Made by a program: the position numbers and the translations under genes. Shown piece after piece: positions 22,786 to 31,126 of a stretch of 64,000 nt of DNA (position 1 is its first letter; each line of letters begins with the position of its first letter). The stretch is from assembly GCA_029339505.1 (NCBI GenBank), contig JAQISU010000179.1:11996501-12060500 (forward strand), read 5' to 3'. Origin of the DNA: Unio delphinus. Lineage: Eukaryota; Mollusca; Bivalvia; Unionida; Unionidae. The notes below the pieces were generated by a model. It worked only from the letters and a program-made list of their open reading frames with translations. It was not told the DNA's origin and did no database searches.

Positions 22786-23241
22786 TCATCGTCGTGTTTT
22801 TTTAAAGCCAATTCCCGCTATCATGTTTGCTATCATGTTATTTTGGTCACTCGGAGTCACCAATGACGCTAATTTTTCGTCTACTGCGTTATTTATAATT
22901 CTACTAACACTTGCAGGCATTTCCGCTGTAGACGGTAACGGTATCGGTTTCTTTTTTCGTAAATCACTTCGTGATTTCACTAATGATGTTATTTTATTCT
23001 TTGCGGCTGAAAACGCTTTTCCGGCAAGATCTCCGATTTTGCTAATACCCTTATCACGAATAACATCAATGGCTTTCATTCCTAGTTGTTTAGCCAACGG
23101 CATCACTTTTGGAGCCATTCTCGAAAATAATCCTAAAATGGTATCACCGAGACCATCTCCGTAGTATGCTCTATAAACAGGCAATCGTGAGTTTACCACA
23201 TAGACGCTAGTTGGTTTGTCATGGTTGTAGTGTATGATCAT
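22786..23241 (-). CDS. pX-like small basic/amphipathic virion protein
   Basis: 151 residues. The N-terminus has LPVYRAYYGDGLG followed by an amphipathic glycine-containing segment (ILGLFSRMAPKVMPLAKQLG), then a lysine-rich region and a conserved helical end. The GxGLG plus amphipathic segment is typical of small virion proteins in Polintons that have been compared with adenovirus pX or pVI, thought to act in genome packing or membrane lysis. The element 2 relic (42647-43084) keeps the same layout. The frame is intact. Start ATG lies just after a TTTAAATA sequence. Confidence 0.6.
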   Translation of the reverse strand: MIIHYNHDKPTSVYVVNSRLPVYRAYYGDGLGDTILGLFSRMAPKVMPLAKQLGMKAIDVIRDKGISKIGDLAGKAFSAAKNKITSLVKSRSDLRKKKPIPLPSTAEMPASVSRIINNAVDEKLASLVTPSDQNNMIANMIAGIGFKKTRR

Positions 23242-23242
23242 T

Positions 23243-23276
23243 ATTTAAAATCAGAAACAATTTTTTAATTGTAAAA
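23243..23276 (-). promoter_or_regulatory. Conserved upstream element of the pX-like gene
   Basis: Reads, on the minus strand, ACAATTAAAAAATTGTTTCT then GATTTTAAATA directly before the ATG. Almost the same text precedes the virion gene at 24291. Probable promoter. Confidence 0.5.
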
Positions 23277-23295
23277 AAATTTATCAATTGTAAAT

Positions 23296-24291
23296 TCAGT
23301 CGCTGTGATACCCACTTGATAACTCGCCAATGAAATCTCGATATGTTTTGATATCCATGATACCACCTTGAAATAACCGCCTGCAGATATCAGCTGCTTC
23401 ATTAATTATTTCCGGTGAGTTATTTCCAGCTCGGAACCCTCCTACAAGAACTTCTAATCGTGATATATCACTGAGAACACTACCAGGACATGAAATCCTT
23501 GGATTCTCACTGGAATCTTGCAATCCGCTTCCGCTATAACCCATTGCTTCATCCAGTTTTTCATCCAATTTTTCTTCATCCGTGGGTTGTAAATAACCAA
23601 GAGGATCATAATCATCATCATCATCAGGTGGTAGTTGTTGTTTTTTAGGTGAAAAAGATATTTTCTTTGCAGATTGCTGTCGCCGCCTTTGCAATTTTGG
23701 CGGTTTTTGTTGTTGTTTTAGTTCTTCAAATTGTTTATACACTATACCCAGCGCATTGATATATTCGATGTATGATGCACTATCTGTCTTAATTTGACTT
23801 TTTTCAGTTTTGATCTTATAGAATATATCAGCCCAGTGAGTTATACTTCTAACAAACTTATGATGTTCTGGTTTCAACATATTTTTCCTGTTTTCATAAG
23901 TCGAAACAACAAGCGCAGGAATTTCTGTTGGATCAGTCTTATCAATTGCTGCTAACCCTTCCTCGTTAAATCTCACGCGTAAATCATCTACTGTCCTTTT
24001 TGATTCCATTTTTTGTACAGCCTGTTTTGTTTGTTCAGTTTTCGCTGCTATTTCTTCGAGTTCACCGATAACAGATTTCTCCGTCTCGGGATCATCTCCC
24101 AGTATAGCACGCTGTACCCCTTTCGTTGCTGTGGTTACTGGTTTAAACAATTCTTCTGATCCCGCAGCAAAATCAGTCTGAAGACTGTCGTTGTTGCAGT
24201 TTATTTCTTACAGAGTCACGAATTGGTATAAATCCCCTGATTGCATCCAGTCGTTCACGAGCCAATCGGGTCGTTAATGCTTCATTGACCA
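23296..24291 (-). CDS. Conserved virion-cassette protein of unknown function, frameshifted near its N-terminus
   Basis: Start at 24291 (MVNEALTTRLARERLDAI) by comparison with element 2 (MANIGEAQITRLTRKRLAAI). A one-base shift near 24165-24180 leads into the long frame that continues to 23296. Later parts: helical 40-150 region, glutamine/lysine-rich linker (about residues 165-200), acidic DDDDDYDPLGYLQP stretch, and a conserved C-terminal helical domain (ISRLEVLVGGFRAGN...ADICRRLFQGGIMD) nearly identical in element 2. About 330 residues. Its first-gene position in the structural block suggests a virion or scaffold role; no known domain is recognised. Confidence 0.6.
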
Positions 24292-24294
24292 TTA

Positions 24295-24330
24295 TTTGAA
24301 ATCAGAAACAATTTTTCAATTGTAAAACAA
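24295..24330 (-). promoter_or_regulatory. Conserved upstream element of the first structural gene
   Basis: ACAATTGAAAAATTGTTTCT plus GATTTCAAATA directly before ATG on the minus strand, matching the site at 23243-23276. The AATT(G) halves form a small inverted repeat. Confidence 0.5.
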
Positions 24331-24378
24331 TTTTCCCGAACCTGACCTAACAGACGAAAACATTTGACATGTCAGATT

Positions 24379-24581
24379 CTGAGGGCGAAAACCCGAGGTT
24401 TTTTACACAGGATTTTCGAGATTTTTTATCAAAAAGGGCTAAATCAAGCAAATCTTACATGAATTTCAATCAAAAAATGCTAAAAAAAAAGGAGAATCTG
24501 ATACGAATTATGGCTAAAAACTGTAATCTGATAAAAAATCTCGAAAATCCTGTGTAAAAAACCTCGGGTTTTCGCCCTCAG
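24379..24581. repeat. 53-bp perfect inverted repeat with 97-bp loop
   Basis: 24379-24431 (starting CTGAGGGCGAAAACCCGAGG) is the exact reverse complement of 24529-24581. It lies in the only large gap of the structural strand (24292-24757), between the end of the 118-aa gene and the start of the virion block. It could be a hairpin terminator, an origin or recombination site, or a small inserted element. Both arms are open in the same protein text on opposite strands, which is a consequence of symmetry, not evidence of a gene. Confidence 0.95.
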
Positions 24582-24730
24582 AAACCATGAAATGTCTGAC
24601 CTGTTTGAGCAATTTTATATTGAAAACTATGTTTTTTTCATCGCGGGTGGGTGAGAATACACAAAAATAAAAAATTATTACTAGCCTGTGAGTTGATTCT
24701 GACATTTAATCAAAAAATGCTAAAAAAAAT
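24462..24730. repeat. Direct repeat ATCAAAAAATGCTAAAAAAA, two copies
   Basis: A short direct repeat occurs inside the hairpin loop (about 24467-24488) and again at about 24707-24728, bracketing the right arm of the 53-bp inverted repeat. Confidence 0.7.
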
Positions 24731-24757
24731 TAAAATCTCCTTGAGGGTTGGTCACGG

Positions 24758-25114
24758 TCAAAATCGTTCATTTTCTTGAATTAACGCTCGTAGGTTTCTA
24801 ACTTTAGAATTGATATCCTTTTTCAATTCGTATTCGTTACCTAATTCTTTTCGTATTCCTTCTACGATAGTATATAACGGGACGAACACACTTACGTCAC
24901 TGGAAAATGAAAGAGAGTCTCGAATAGAATTCTGAATTCTCTTGATGAACGCGTATTTCTTAGGTAGCATATACTTGTTAGTGTTAACTCCGTATTCTAT
25001 ATCCTGATAATCCGACATGATTTGATCAGGATTTAATCCGTCTGATAGTTTGATATCCTGATTTTTCAATTCTGAAATCTCGGATATAATGCTATTCATT
25101 TTTTCAGAATTCAT
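24758..25114 (-). CDS. 118-residue helical protein of unknown function
   Basis: An intact ATG frame rich in charged helices (ISEISELKNQDIKLSDG at the N-terminus, KDINSKVRNLRALIQ at the C-terminus). No domain recognised and no clear counterpart in element 2. Its location between the HNH gene and the hairpin suggests an accessory gene of the early block. Confidence 0.5.
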   Translation of the reverse strand: MNSEKMNSIISEISELKNQDIKLSDGLNPDQIMSDYQDIEYGVNTNKYMLPKKYAFIKRIQNSIRDSLSFSSDVSVFVPLYTIVEGIRKELGNEYELKKDINSKVRNLRALIQENERF

Positions 25115-25157
25115 ATTCTATGGTGATTACATATTTCTAAATGAAAATTATGACGCA

Positions 25158-25655
25158 TCAGACATAAATAAATTGAATTCTCTGTTCGGTCTTTTTTGAA
25201 ATCGCCGATCGATAAATCCCCTCTGCAACGAATCGTACTGAGGGTGAACAAATATCGAAATGCCTACCGGCGCTGGTTATTGATTGAAATATTTTTTCTT
25301 CGTTAGTTGTTGTATTCAAAGATTTTACGGGTCTCGCTCGCTTCGAGTATTTCCCAGTCCTTCCAGATGAATTATTTTCACTCTGTGTAACAACTCGTAA
25401 ATTTGATAAAGAATTGTTCATTAGATTAGAATCAATGTGATCAATGACAGAATCATCCTCGATCAATCCATTGAAACATTCAAATACGAAACGATGATTG
25501 AGATAAGTTTTTTTTTCTTTTCTCCCACCAAACCTCAAATATCTATGATTATTCATAACACCAACTGGTTTCTTCAGTCTACAGTGTCTGACAGTACCAT
25601 CACTGGATGCTTCATAATTTGTAATCAAGGGATGCGGTCTGAATCCTTGGTTCAT
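25158..25655 (-). CDS. NUMOD4-HNH homing-endonuclease-like protein
   Basis: 165 residues. N-terminal NUMOD4-like stretch (ITNYEASSDGTVRH), then a classical HNH_3 core: LNHRFVFECFNG, VIDHIDSNLMNNSLSNLR and VVTQSENN, with the His-Asn-His/Asn metal-binding residues in place. A C-terminal NUMOD1-like segment (VKSLNTTTNEEKIFQSI) probably binds DNA. The frame is intact. Such enzymes are usually free-standing or intron-borne homing nucleases in phages and large DNA viruses, so its presence in a Polinton-like element is notable. Element 2 keeps only the N-terminus at 49500-49703. Confidence 0.85.
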   Translation of the reverse strand: MNQGFRPHPLITNYEASSDGTVRHCRLKKPVGVMNNHRYLRFGGRKEKKTYLNHRFVFECFNGLIEDDSVIDHIDSNLMNNSLSNLRVVTQSENNSSGRTGKYSKRARPVKSLNTTTNEEKIFQSITSAGRHFDICSPSVRFVAEGIYRSAISKKTEQRIQFIYV

Positions 25656-25738
25656 TATATACTATACTATTCTTTGTATAATTCATTGTTTGGTTTAATA
25701 ATAAATCTTTCAATATAGTCTTGAGGTGTTCTTATGAC

Positions 25739-25800
25739 TTTATCCTTGACTCTGACAGTGTCAGGGTCAGGGACTTTGTCAGGGACAGAGTCAATGTCAG
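25739..25800. repeat. Short imperfect inverted and direct repeats (TCAGGG, GACTCTG/CAGAGTC)
   Basis: GACTCTGACAGTGTCAGGG and GTCAGGGACAGAGTC can pair as an imperfect hairpin in the gap between two minus-strand genes; possible transcript 3' end. Confidence 0.4.
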
Positions 25801-25804
25801 AATT

Positions 25805-26059
25805 TTAAATTGAAAATTCATATGATTTTCCATTTTTGATTCTTTTATCATAATAACGCTTCAACTCCCTGTATCGTTTGCCACCGCAATTCAAACACAA
25901 CTGAGATTTTCCCCTGACCCCAACCCCACATCGTATGCAAGGTAACGGACCAAGGCTTCCACGACGAAAACTTTGCATATGATACCCACAGAACTCATTT
26001 CTGCATGATTTGTTACACGGGGTTGTTGATCCAATCATAAGCCACTTGCAGTGATTCAT
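25805..26059 (-). CDS. Small Cys-rich zinc-binding protein
   Basis: 84 residues. Cys/His groups CNKSCRNEFCGYH and CIRCGVGVRGKSQLCLNCGG look like two metal sites; the second resembles a zinc ribbon. Element 2 encodes a close homologue at about 49745-50014 that keeps most of these residues. It is the first gene of the leftward block and faces the polymerase gene across 41 bp, so it may be an early regulator; that is inference. Confidence 0.65.
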   Translation of the reverse strand: MNHCKWLMIGSTTPCNKSCRNEFCGYHMQSFRRGSLGPLPCIRCGVGVRGKSQLCLNCGGKRYRELKRYYDKRIKNGKSYEFSI

Positions 26060-26100
26060 TATACATAATCTTTCATTTCAATGCTTGTTTTAATTATAGT
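26060..26100. promoter_or_regulatory. Divergent promoter region, Cys-rich protein / polymerase
   Basis: Only 41 bp separate two divergently read genes; element 2 has 48 bp at the same place. Both contain TTAATTATA-like text. Start codons follow TATA-like triplets (GTATAATG leftward, TATAGTATG rightward). Confidence 0.55.
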
Positions 26101-29100
26101 ATGGAGGAGTTCAAGAGATTATCGAAAATTACGCCTTGGAAAAATGTTAAATTCAATCTCGATAGAGTCTCTGATACGCCAAAACGTCTAATCGGTGATA
26201 GAACTATACTGGGTAAAATCAGAGACTGTTTTAATGAATTATACCGAGACGGTGCAGTACACTGTTGGTCGACATTTCGAATTATACATGACGATTTCAA
26301 TGTACCCAACATCGATGCTACTATGAACGATGAAAGAGCAGCTGAGGTGATTTCACATCTTGGCTGGAAATCCAAGAGTAAATTGCAAAGTAATTCCCAA
26401 CAAAAGTATTTTTTCAGAATAAAATTCATTATCGAAGTCGAGGGCAAATGGATTATTAGGGATAAATTTGAACCAATCCTCAAGGATAAAAAACAATCAC
26501 GCTGAGTAGAGATTCCAAACCAGGAATTCTAACTGGAATCGACAAACCATACTACGAGAGATCTTATCCTGTAACAGCAATCGTTTATGGAATATACCCG
26601 TTAAATGATAAACACGATATTGCAAAACTAGCTTCTATGAAATATTCTAGTTCACTGAATTGTGTAGCAACACGGGTAATGGAACACTTCACAAATGCAT
26701 CCCGAGGAAATAAACTAACTGATCTGCGACGTGGGAAAATAACCGAATGAGAACTGACAGTGAAACAGCACGGTGCAAAGATTTCTGATATAGCTAAATT
26801 AGAAACATTATTAAAATTCCCAATATCAGTAACGACAATAACCGGGGAAGTATTACACGAACCGAAATATAGATTACAAGGAGCGCCAATACAGATTATT
26901 GATCATAACGAACACGCGTGGACACCTGCGGTAACAATATTTCCACGAGAACGAATCGTGAGATATATCCCCCAAGAATTCGTCGGGGATGTTTTTTATA
27001 ATGAGAAATTATTCGATGCTATTCATGCGTTGTGTAAAGAGGACCCTGTGTCAGTGTGGTTACTTAGAAGTGATGAAGATCCCGAAATAGGATTCGATCA
27101 ATTTGTAAGACCAAATGGTGAATTATATCGCGTTGAAGAATTAGATAACAGAATGAGAAAAATCGCTAATGATTTTTCAACGGAGAGTTTCCATGAAAAA
27201 CTACTCACGGGTAGTTTTACTATTCCATCAGTGGTAGCTCACTTCGCAAGAGAAAAAAACTCATGGCGTCCAACACGAAGTGATTTTCTCGAGGATGTTA
27301 AATCGAGTTGCGTCGATTTCGGTCATGGAGGACTGTGGAACACGAAATACTCACGTGATGGTATGATTTCAATTGATATATCCGCGTGTTATCCTGGAAG
27401 TTTTCTCGGGTATGGAGAATGCGCTGAGTACTTTAAACGATTTGGACACCCCACGCATGAAATGACTCGTGTTGCGATTAATGGTCCATTGCCTGATTTT
27501 GATTTAACCGGATTCGCTCGTGTGATATCATTTGAACTCGCTACAGGGTTACATCCGTGTAGTTATGTTTGGCTTGGTAGACATATATCTGAAAAGGCCT
27601 GGATGCCAATAGTGTTACTACGATATCTGATTGATTGTGGTATGCTAATATCGTTGATTGTTTCCGAAGCTATTATATGCTATCGAGCTCAGAAAGAAGT
27701 TTGGCTACCACAACCCGATCTAGATCGTATAATTAGCGAACAGCGAAAACAATTTCCAGATGGAAATTCTTCGAATTTCAGTGAAGAACAATTCATGAAT
27801 TGGTCTAAGAAGTTATTTGAAATTAAAAGCGGACAAGCAAAAGATTTTGGACGAAGAATAATCGGTAAATTTACCCAGGGTGGAAGATACGACAATGCAA
27901 AATATTCTTCGAGGTTGATCATAGACGTCGCTGAATACGATTTTATTGTAGCGGATTTAACGAAACAGGGAAAACTTGTATCCCGTAAGGATGCTTTTCT
28001 ATCCTATGGTGAGAAATTAGGTACGGTTGTTACCTACTGTGATGGATATAATTCCCAGTACACACATTTGAGAGGTTCTATGCTAGCCTATGCTTCTATT
28101 AATCTATTTTCGATGATAAATAGATTTCCTAATACCGCGGTTAGAGTAGCCACTGATTCTATTTATATCCACGAGAAATACAAATCAGCTGTGGCTGAAT
28201 TCACAGATCCGGAGGAAGCGTGGGGGTGTTGGAGATTTAAAAAGGAGACGTTACATGAGTATTGTGAATCCGCAGATGTTACCATGGATGATAAATATCT
28301 TTTGTGTAACCGTATTGAAATTCAATCAGAATTTTCTAATGCACCACCGGTATCTGATCCAATATGTAGATATAAGACAGTTTATTTAAACGGTTGTGGT
28401 AGATCAGGAAAGACAACTCGTGCAATCGAATTATTTAGTCGGTCAAACATGATTGTGTTAACACCAACTCACAGACTCGCCAGAGAAATGATACAAAGAG
28501 GGGTAAATGCCTGTACTTATCACAGTTTTTTTCGATGGAAGGGTGACAAATGGACCCCTGATCGAATGGGTGATAAATTCATTCCTGAAATCATAATTTG
28601 GGATGAAATATGCACAGTGTCATTAGATGTATTACAAACATTTCTTGAATGGTTGTTAAACAAAAACACAAAAGTCGTTATGTGCGGTGATCACGGCCAA
28701 CCACCATCATTTATCGGTGCATCCCCACATGAATGGCTAAAGGGTTTTGTAGACTATTATGAAGAAATTACCACTGATTATAGATCACCTGATGAACGAT
28801 TACGAGAATTCAAAGCGCTAATTAGACTACAATCGGATAGAATCCAGTGTGAAATAGCGCGTGAAGTGAGTTCAGAAACCCCAATGAATGATTTCTGGGA
28901 AGCGTGCAAACCAAATGATTTGATAGTAGCAAGTAAAAAATAGTCAGAGACACACTTCAGATGAAGTTATTTGAATTGCATAAAGAAAAATTTGCAACAC
29001 TTCCAGTACCCCTTTGTTATAGGCCATCGGATACACGAAAACATAATATAGAAGTTGATATTCCAGGACAGCGTGAAAAGCGGATTCTCGTATTAAATGA

Positions 29101-29437
29101 TATTGTGCCGGTTGATATCAGCGTCGTCGAAGATGCATTGCGTGCTAATAAATCCCCGTGGACGCTAGGATACGCAGCGACGATACACTCCTCACAGGGA
29201 TTGACTATATCGGATACAATTGTTTGGATAGTAGATAATCGCATTGAGTGGTCAAATTTAGTTTATCTCGCAGTATCCAGAGTACGAAGTATAAATCAAC
29301 TCCGAAGAATCATTTTAGATGATGATGACACTACAATAAGTGATATTGTCACTGGTGATTTCATCACTGGTGATATCATCGGGGACATAATCAGAAAAAA
29401 ACTCTCTGGTTATAAACAACAGGATAAAAAAAAATAA
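26101..29437 (+). CDS. Family B DNA polymerase fused to SF1 helicase, with two frameshifts and one nonsense codon
   Basis: The replication gene. 26101-26505 gives a conserved N-terminal part; the frame then shifts by one at an A6 run (26488-26493), meets TGA at 26748, and runs on to 28943. A second shift at A6 (28935-28940) leads into 28961-29437. Homology with element 2 runs across both shifts, so this was one protein of roughly 1,100 residues. Polymerase signs: motif A-like DISACYPGSFLG near 27375-27410, GKFTQGGR near 27872, motif C-like RVATDSIYI near 28140. Helicase signs: Walker A GCGRSGKTT near 28392, Walker B IIIWDEICT near 28591, GDHGQPP near 28686, GYAATIHSSQGLT near 29168 and YLAVSRV near 29264, as in Pif1/RecD-like SF1 enzymes. 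No clear 3'-5' exonuclease motifs are seen. Confidence 0.85.
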
Positions 29438-29651
29438 TAGAAAATTTGACATTGATGCTGAATTAATAATTTCGCTGAAGCAACAACAGAATAATCACTG
29501 CGCGAGTTGCAATTGTATAATGCGTTGGAGTTGGTTGGATAAGGATCCTCGCCAATTTACAATGGACAGAAGGAATAGCAGCATTGGTCATACTAGAGAT
29601 AACGTTATGCTGACTTGTCTTGAGTGCAACAGACGAAGAGGTGCTAGTTAA
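29391..29651 (+). CDS. HNH-like zinc-binding segment, probable C-terminal extension of the replication gene
   Basis: An open frame without its own ATG before the key residues. It has CASCNCIM, FTMDRRN, GHTRDNVMLTCLECN, the Cys-Cys / Asp-Arg / His-Asn / Cys-Cys layout of small HNH or EndoVII-like nucleases. It lies one frame away from the helicase, across an A9 run at 29426-29434, so it was probably joined to it. Element 2 lacks it: its helicase remains run directly toward the integrase end. The stop at 29649-29651 abuts the integrase stop on the other strand. Confidence 0.5.
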   Translation, partial: SEKNSLVINNRIKKNNRKFDIDAELIISLKQQQNNHCASCNCIMRWSWLDKDPRQFTMDRRNSSIGHTRDNVMLTCLECNRRRGAS

Positions 29652-30588
29652 GACCACGCGGTGGTAATTGAGTATCCTCAGAAATTACCTGTAGTTGTTG
29701 TCGAGTAAATCCTCGCTGAGGAGCAGTTGAATCCAGTTTATAGATTGCTGGTCTACCAGTTGATCGTGTTATACTGGATATTTTATGTACGGTCACACTC
29801 CAAATAGGACCAGTAGCTCTTTTTTTACCACCCTCAAGCTCTCCTGGTTCGTATAAATACCTAACAGTGACATTACTACCAAGAATTGGTTCTTTGAAAT
29901 CTTTTTGTGGTTGTGCGGGTATAGACTTCTTTTTAATAGCGTTGCTAGGTTTCATGTTGATTGTTCTAGTAATCTCATTATTGATTGCGGTAACTACATC
30001 TGGTAATCTCTTAACCCATTCACGGGATCTTTTATCCTGAATAAACTCCTTCGCGTATTGATATCCAAATAACCGCTCAGCAAGTGTCCGATTAAATCGT
30101 TCAACAATTGCCTGATCGCGATGTAGTGCAGTATGCCCTCGTCTGATGGTGACATTGTGATCTTTCATCGCTGATACAACAGCGCCTTGAAATTCCTTGC
30201 CAGGATCGACTTGTAATAGATTTGGCCAGCGTAGTGGGCCTCGTCGATAAATCCTTTCAAATGCAGAAGCAACCTCAGGTGATGATTTTGTTTTTAATGG
30301 TTCTGCTTGTTTGTATCGACTCGCAACGTCAACTACGGTTAACGCGTATTTGTAACCGTTATCATGTGGTAAAAACAATAAATCAGCCTGATGAACTTCA
30401 TTAGGAGCGGTCACATCAAAATGCGAGAAATTAATTTGTTTAGGCGGTGGTAGATAAATTTGCCATAGTGCCTGTTTGGATAACCAATTAGCCGCAGTAG
30501 CCTTTTTCACTTTTGCGGCGCTGGCGAGTTTATTGATTGCTGCCTTGCCTCTCCAGTATCCTCTTGGGGAATAATAAATTGATTCCAT
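29644..30588 (-). CDS. Polinton-type rve (DDE) integrase
   Basis: Inserts the element by a retrovirus-type strand-transfer reaction. The start MESIYYSPRGYW (30588) matches element 2; an ATG six codons earlier is possible. N-terminal helix-turn-helix-like region (INKLASAAKVKKATAANWL); the catalytic core holds the Asp in VHQADLLFLP, Asp in LLQVDPGKEFQG and Glu in DQAIVERFNRTL, about 34 residues after the second Asp. The C-terminal part with VRYLYEPGELEGG and PIWSVTVHKI is a chromodomain/SH3-like tail typical of Polinton integrases. About 314 residues, intact. Its start overlaps or abuts the end of the PLA2-like gene (30593). Confidence 0.95.
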   Translation of the reverse strand: MESIYYSPRGYWRGKAAINKLASAAKVKKATAANWLSKQALWQIYLPPPKQINFSHFDVTAPNEVHQADLLFLPHDNGYKYALTVVDVASRYKQAEPLKTKSSPEVASAFERIYRRGPLRWPNLLQVDPGKEFQGAVVSAMKDHNVTIRRGHTALHRDQAIVERFNRTLAERLFGYQYAKEFIQDKRSREWVKRLPDVVTAINNEITRTINMKPSNAIKKKSIPAQPQKDFKEPILGSNVTVRYLYEPGELEGGKKRATGPIWSVTVHKISSITRSTGRPAIYKLDSTAPQRGFTRQQLQVISEDTQLPPRGLN

Positions 30589-30592
30589 ATCA

Positions 30593-31110
30593 TTAATTAC
30601 CGGCACCTAACATCAATTTACCTTTCATAGCCGATTTTATCAAAAAGGAAGCCAATTTTTCTTTGAAGGATTTATCAGGAATAGCATTTAACGCATGAAT
30701 TAATTTCACATCTGCTAGATACCCCTGTTGCAGATTATTGCTTTTATAAGCAGCATCATGAAGGTGACAGGCCTTATCAATGGCGTTTATTGGTTCTTCA
30801 CCGGGTTTGGGCTGATTTTGATCATTGAGTCTGATATCCAGTCTGGTTCCCGGTCCACAGTATCAATATCCTGGAAGGTGCTTTTCTCCGGGGTATTTTG
30901 CCCATGGGGTTCCAGGGAGTTTTGCCAATTTGGCTGCGATATCACCTCCTCGTTTTTTTTTAAATCAGATCTCATAGACACAAATCTAAATATCTTTGTA
31001 CCACATTGCACGCATTTACCAGAAAGCGCTGATCGGTTATTTCTAGTTGTAATCGTCGTCAAGTCATCTGTGCCAGTACGCGTTTTACACTTCATACAAT
31101 ATAGATCCAT
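30593..31110 (-). CDS. Zinc-ribbon plus phospholipase A2-like protein, frameshifted
   Basis: N-terminal zinc ribbon (YCMKCKTRTGT, GKCVQCGTKIFRF) followed, after a one-base shift at T9 on the plus strand (30953-30961), by a PLA2-like domain: calcium-loop text YCGPGTRLDIRL near 30830-30862 and the catalytic His-Asp helix DKACHLHDAAY near 30760-30795. A TGA at 30863-30865 sits just before the calcium loop. About 170 residues. Parvovirus VP1 uses a related PLA2 to leave endosomes, and a similar zinc-ribbon/PLA2 gene is common in invertebrate Polinton-like sequences, so a membrane-breaching virion role is likely. The element 2 homologue (53749-54265) conserves the catalytic helix. Confidence 0.75.
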
Positions 31111-31126
31111 AATTATGTATAGAAAT
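31111..31126. promoter_or_regulatory. 16-bp divergent spacer between PLA2-like and ATPase genes
   Basis: The PLA2-like ATG (31110, leftward) and the ATPase ATG (31127, rightward) are 16 bp apart, with ATTATGTATA-like text. Promoters must lie inside the neighbouring coding sequences or share this spacer. Element 2 has a similar gap (54266-54286). Confidence 0.5.

Noticed and set aside
24369..24705. Two small frames on opposite strands sharing SEGENPRFFTQDFRDFLS
   Set aside because: The shared text follows from the perfect inverted repeat being open in both orientations, not from coding.
26488..26494. AAAAAAC as a classical -1 programmed frameshift site
   Set aside because: The heptamer is there, but its codon phase is not the canonical one, and the downstream TGA at 26748 still interrupts the gene; homopolymer error or decay is simpler.
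30728..31126. Upstream extension of the ATPase frame
   Set aside because: It lies opposite the PLA2-like gene and is not conserved in element 2, whose ATPase starts MEIIDFSA.
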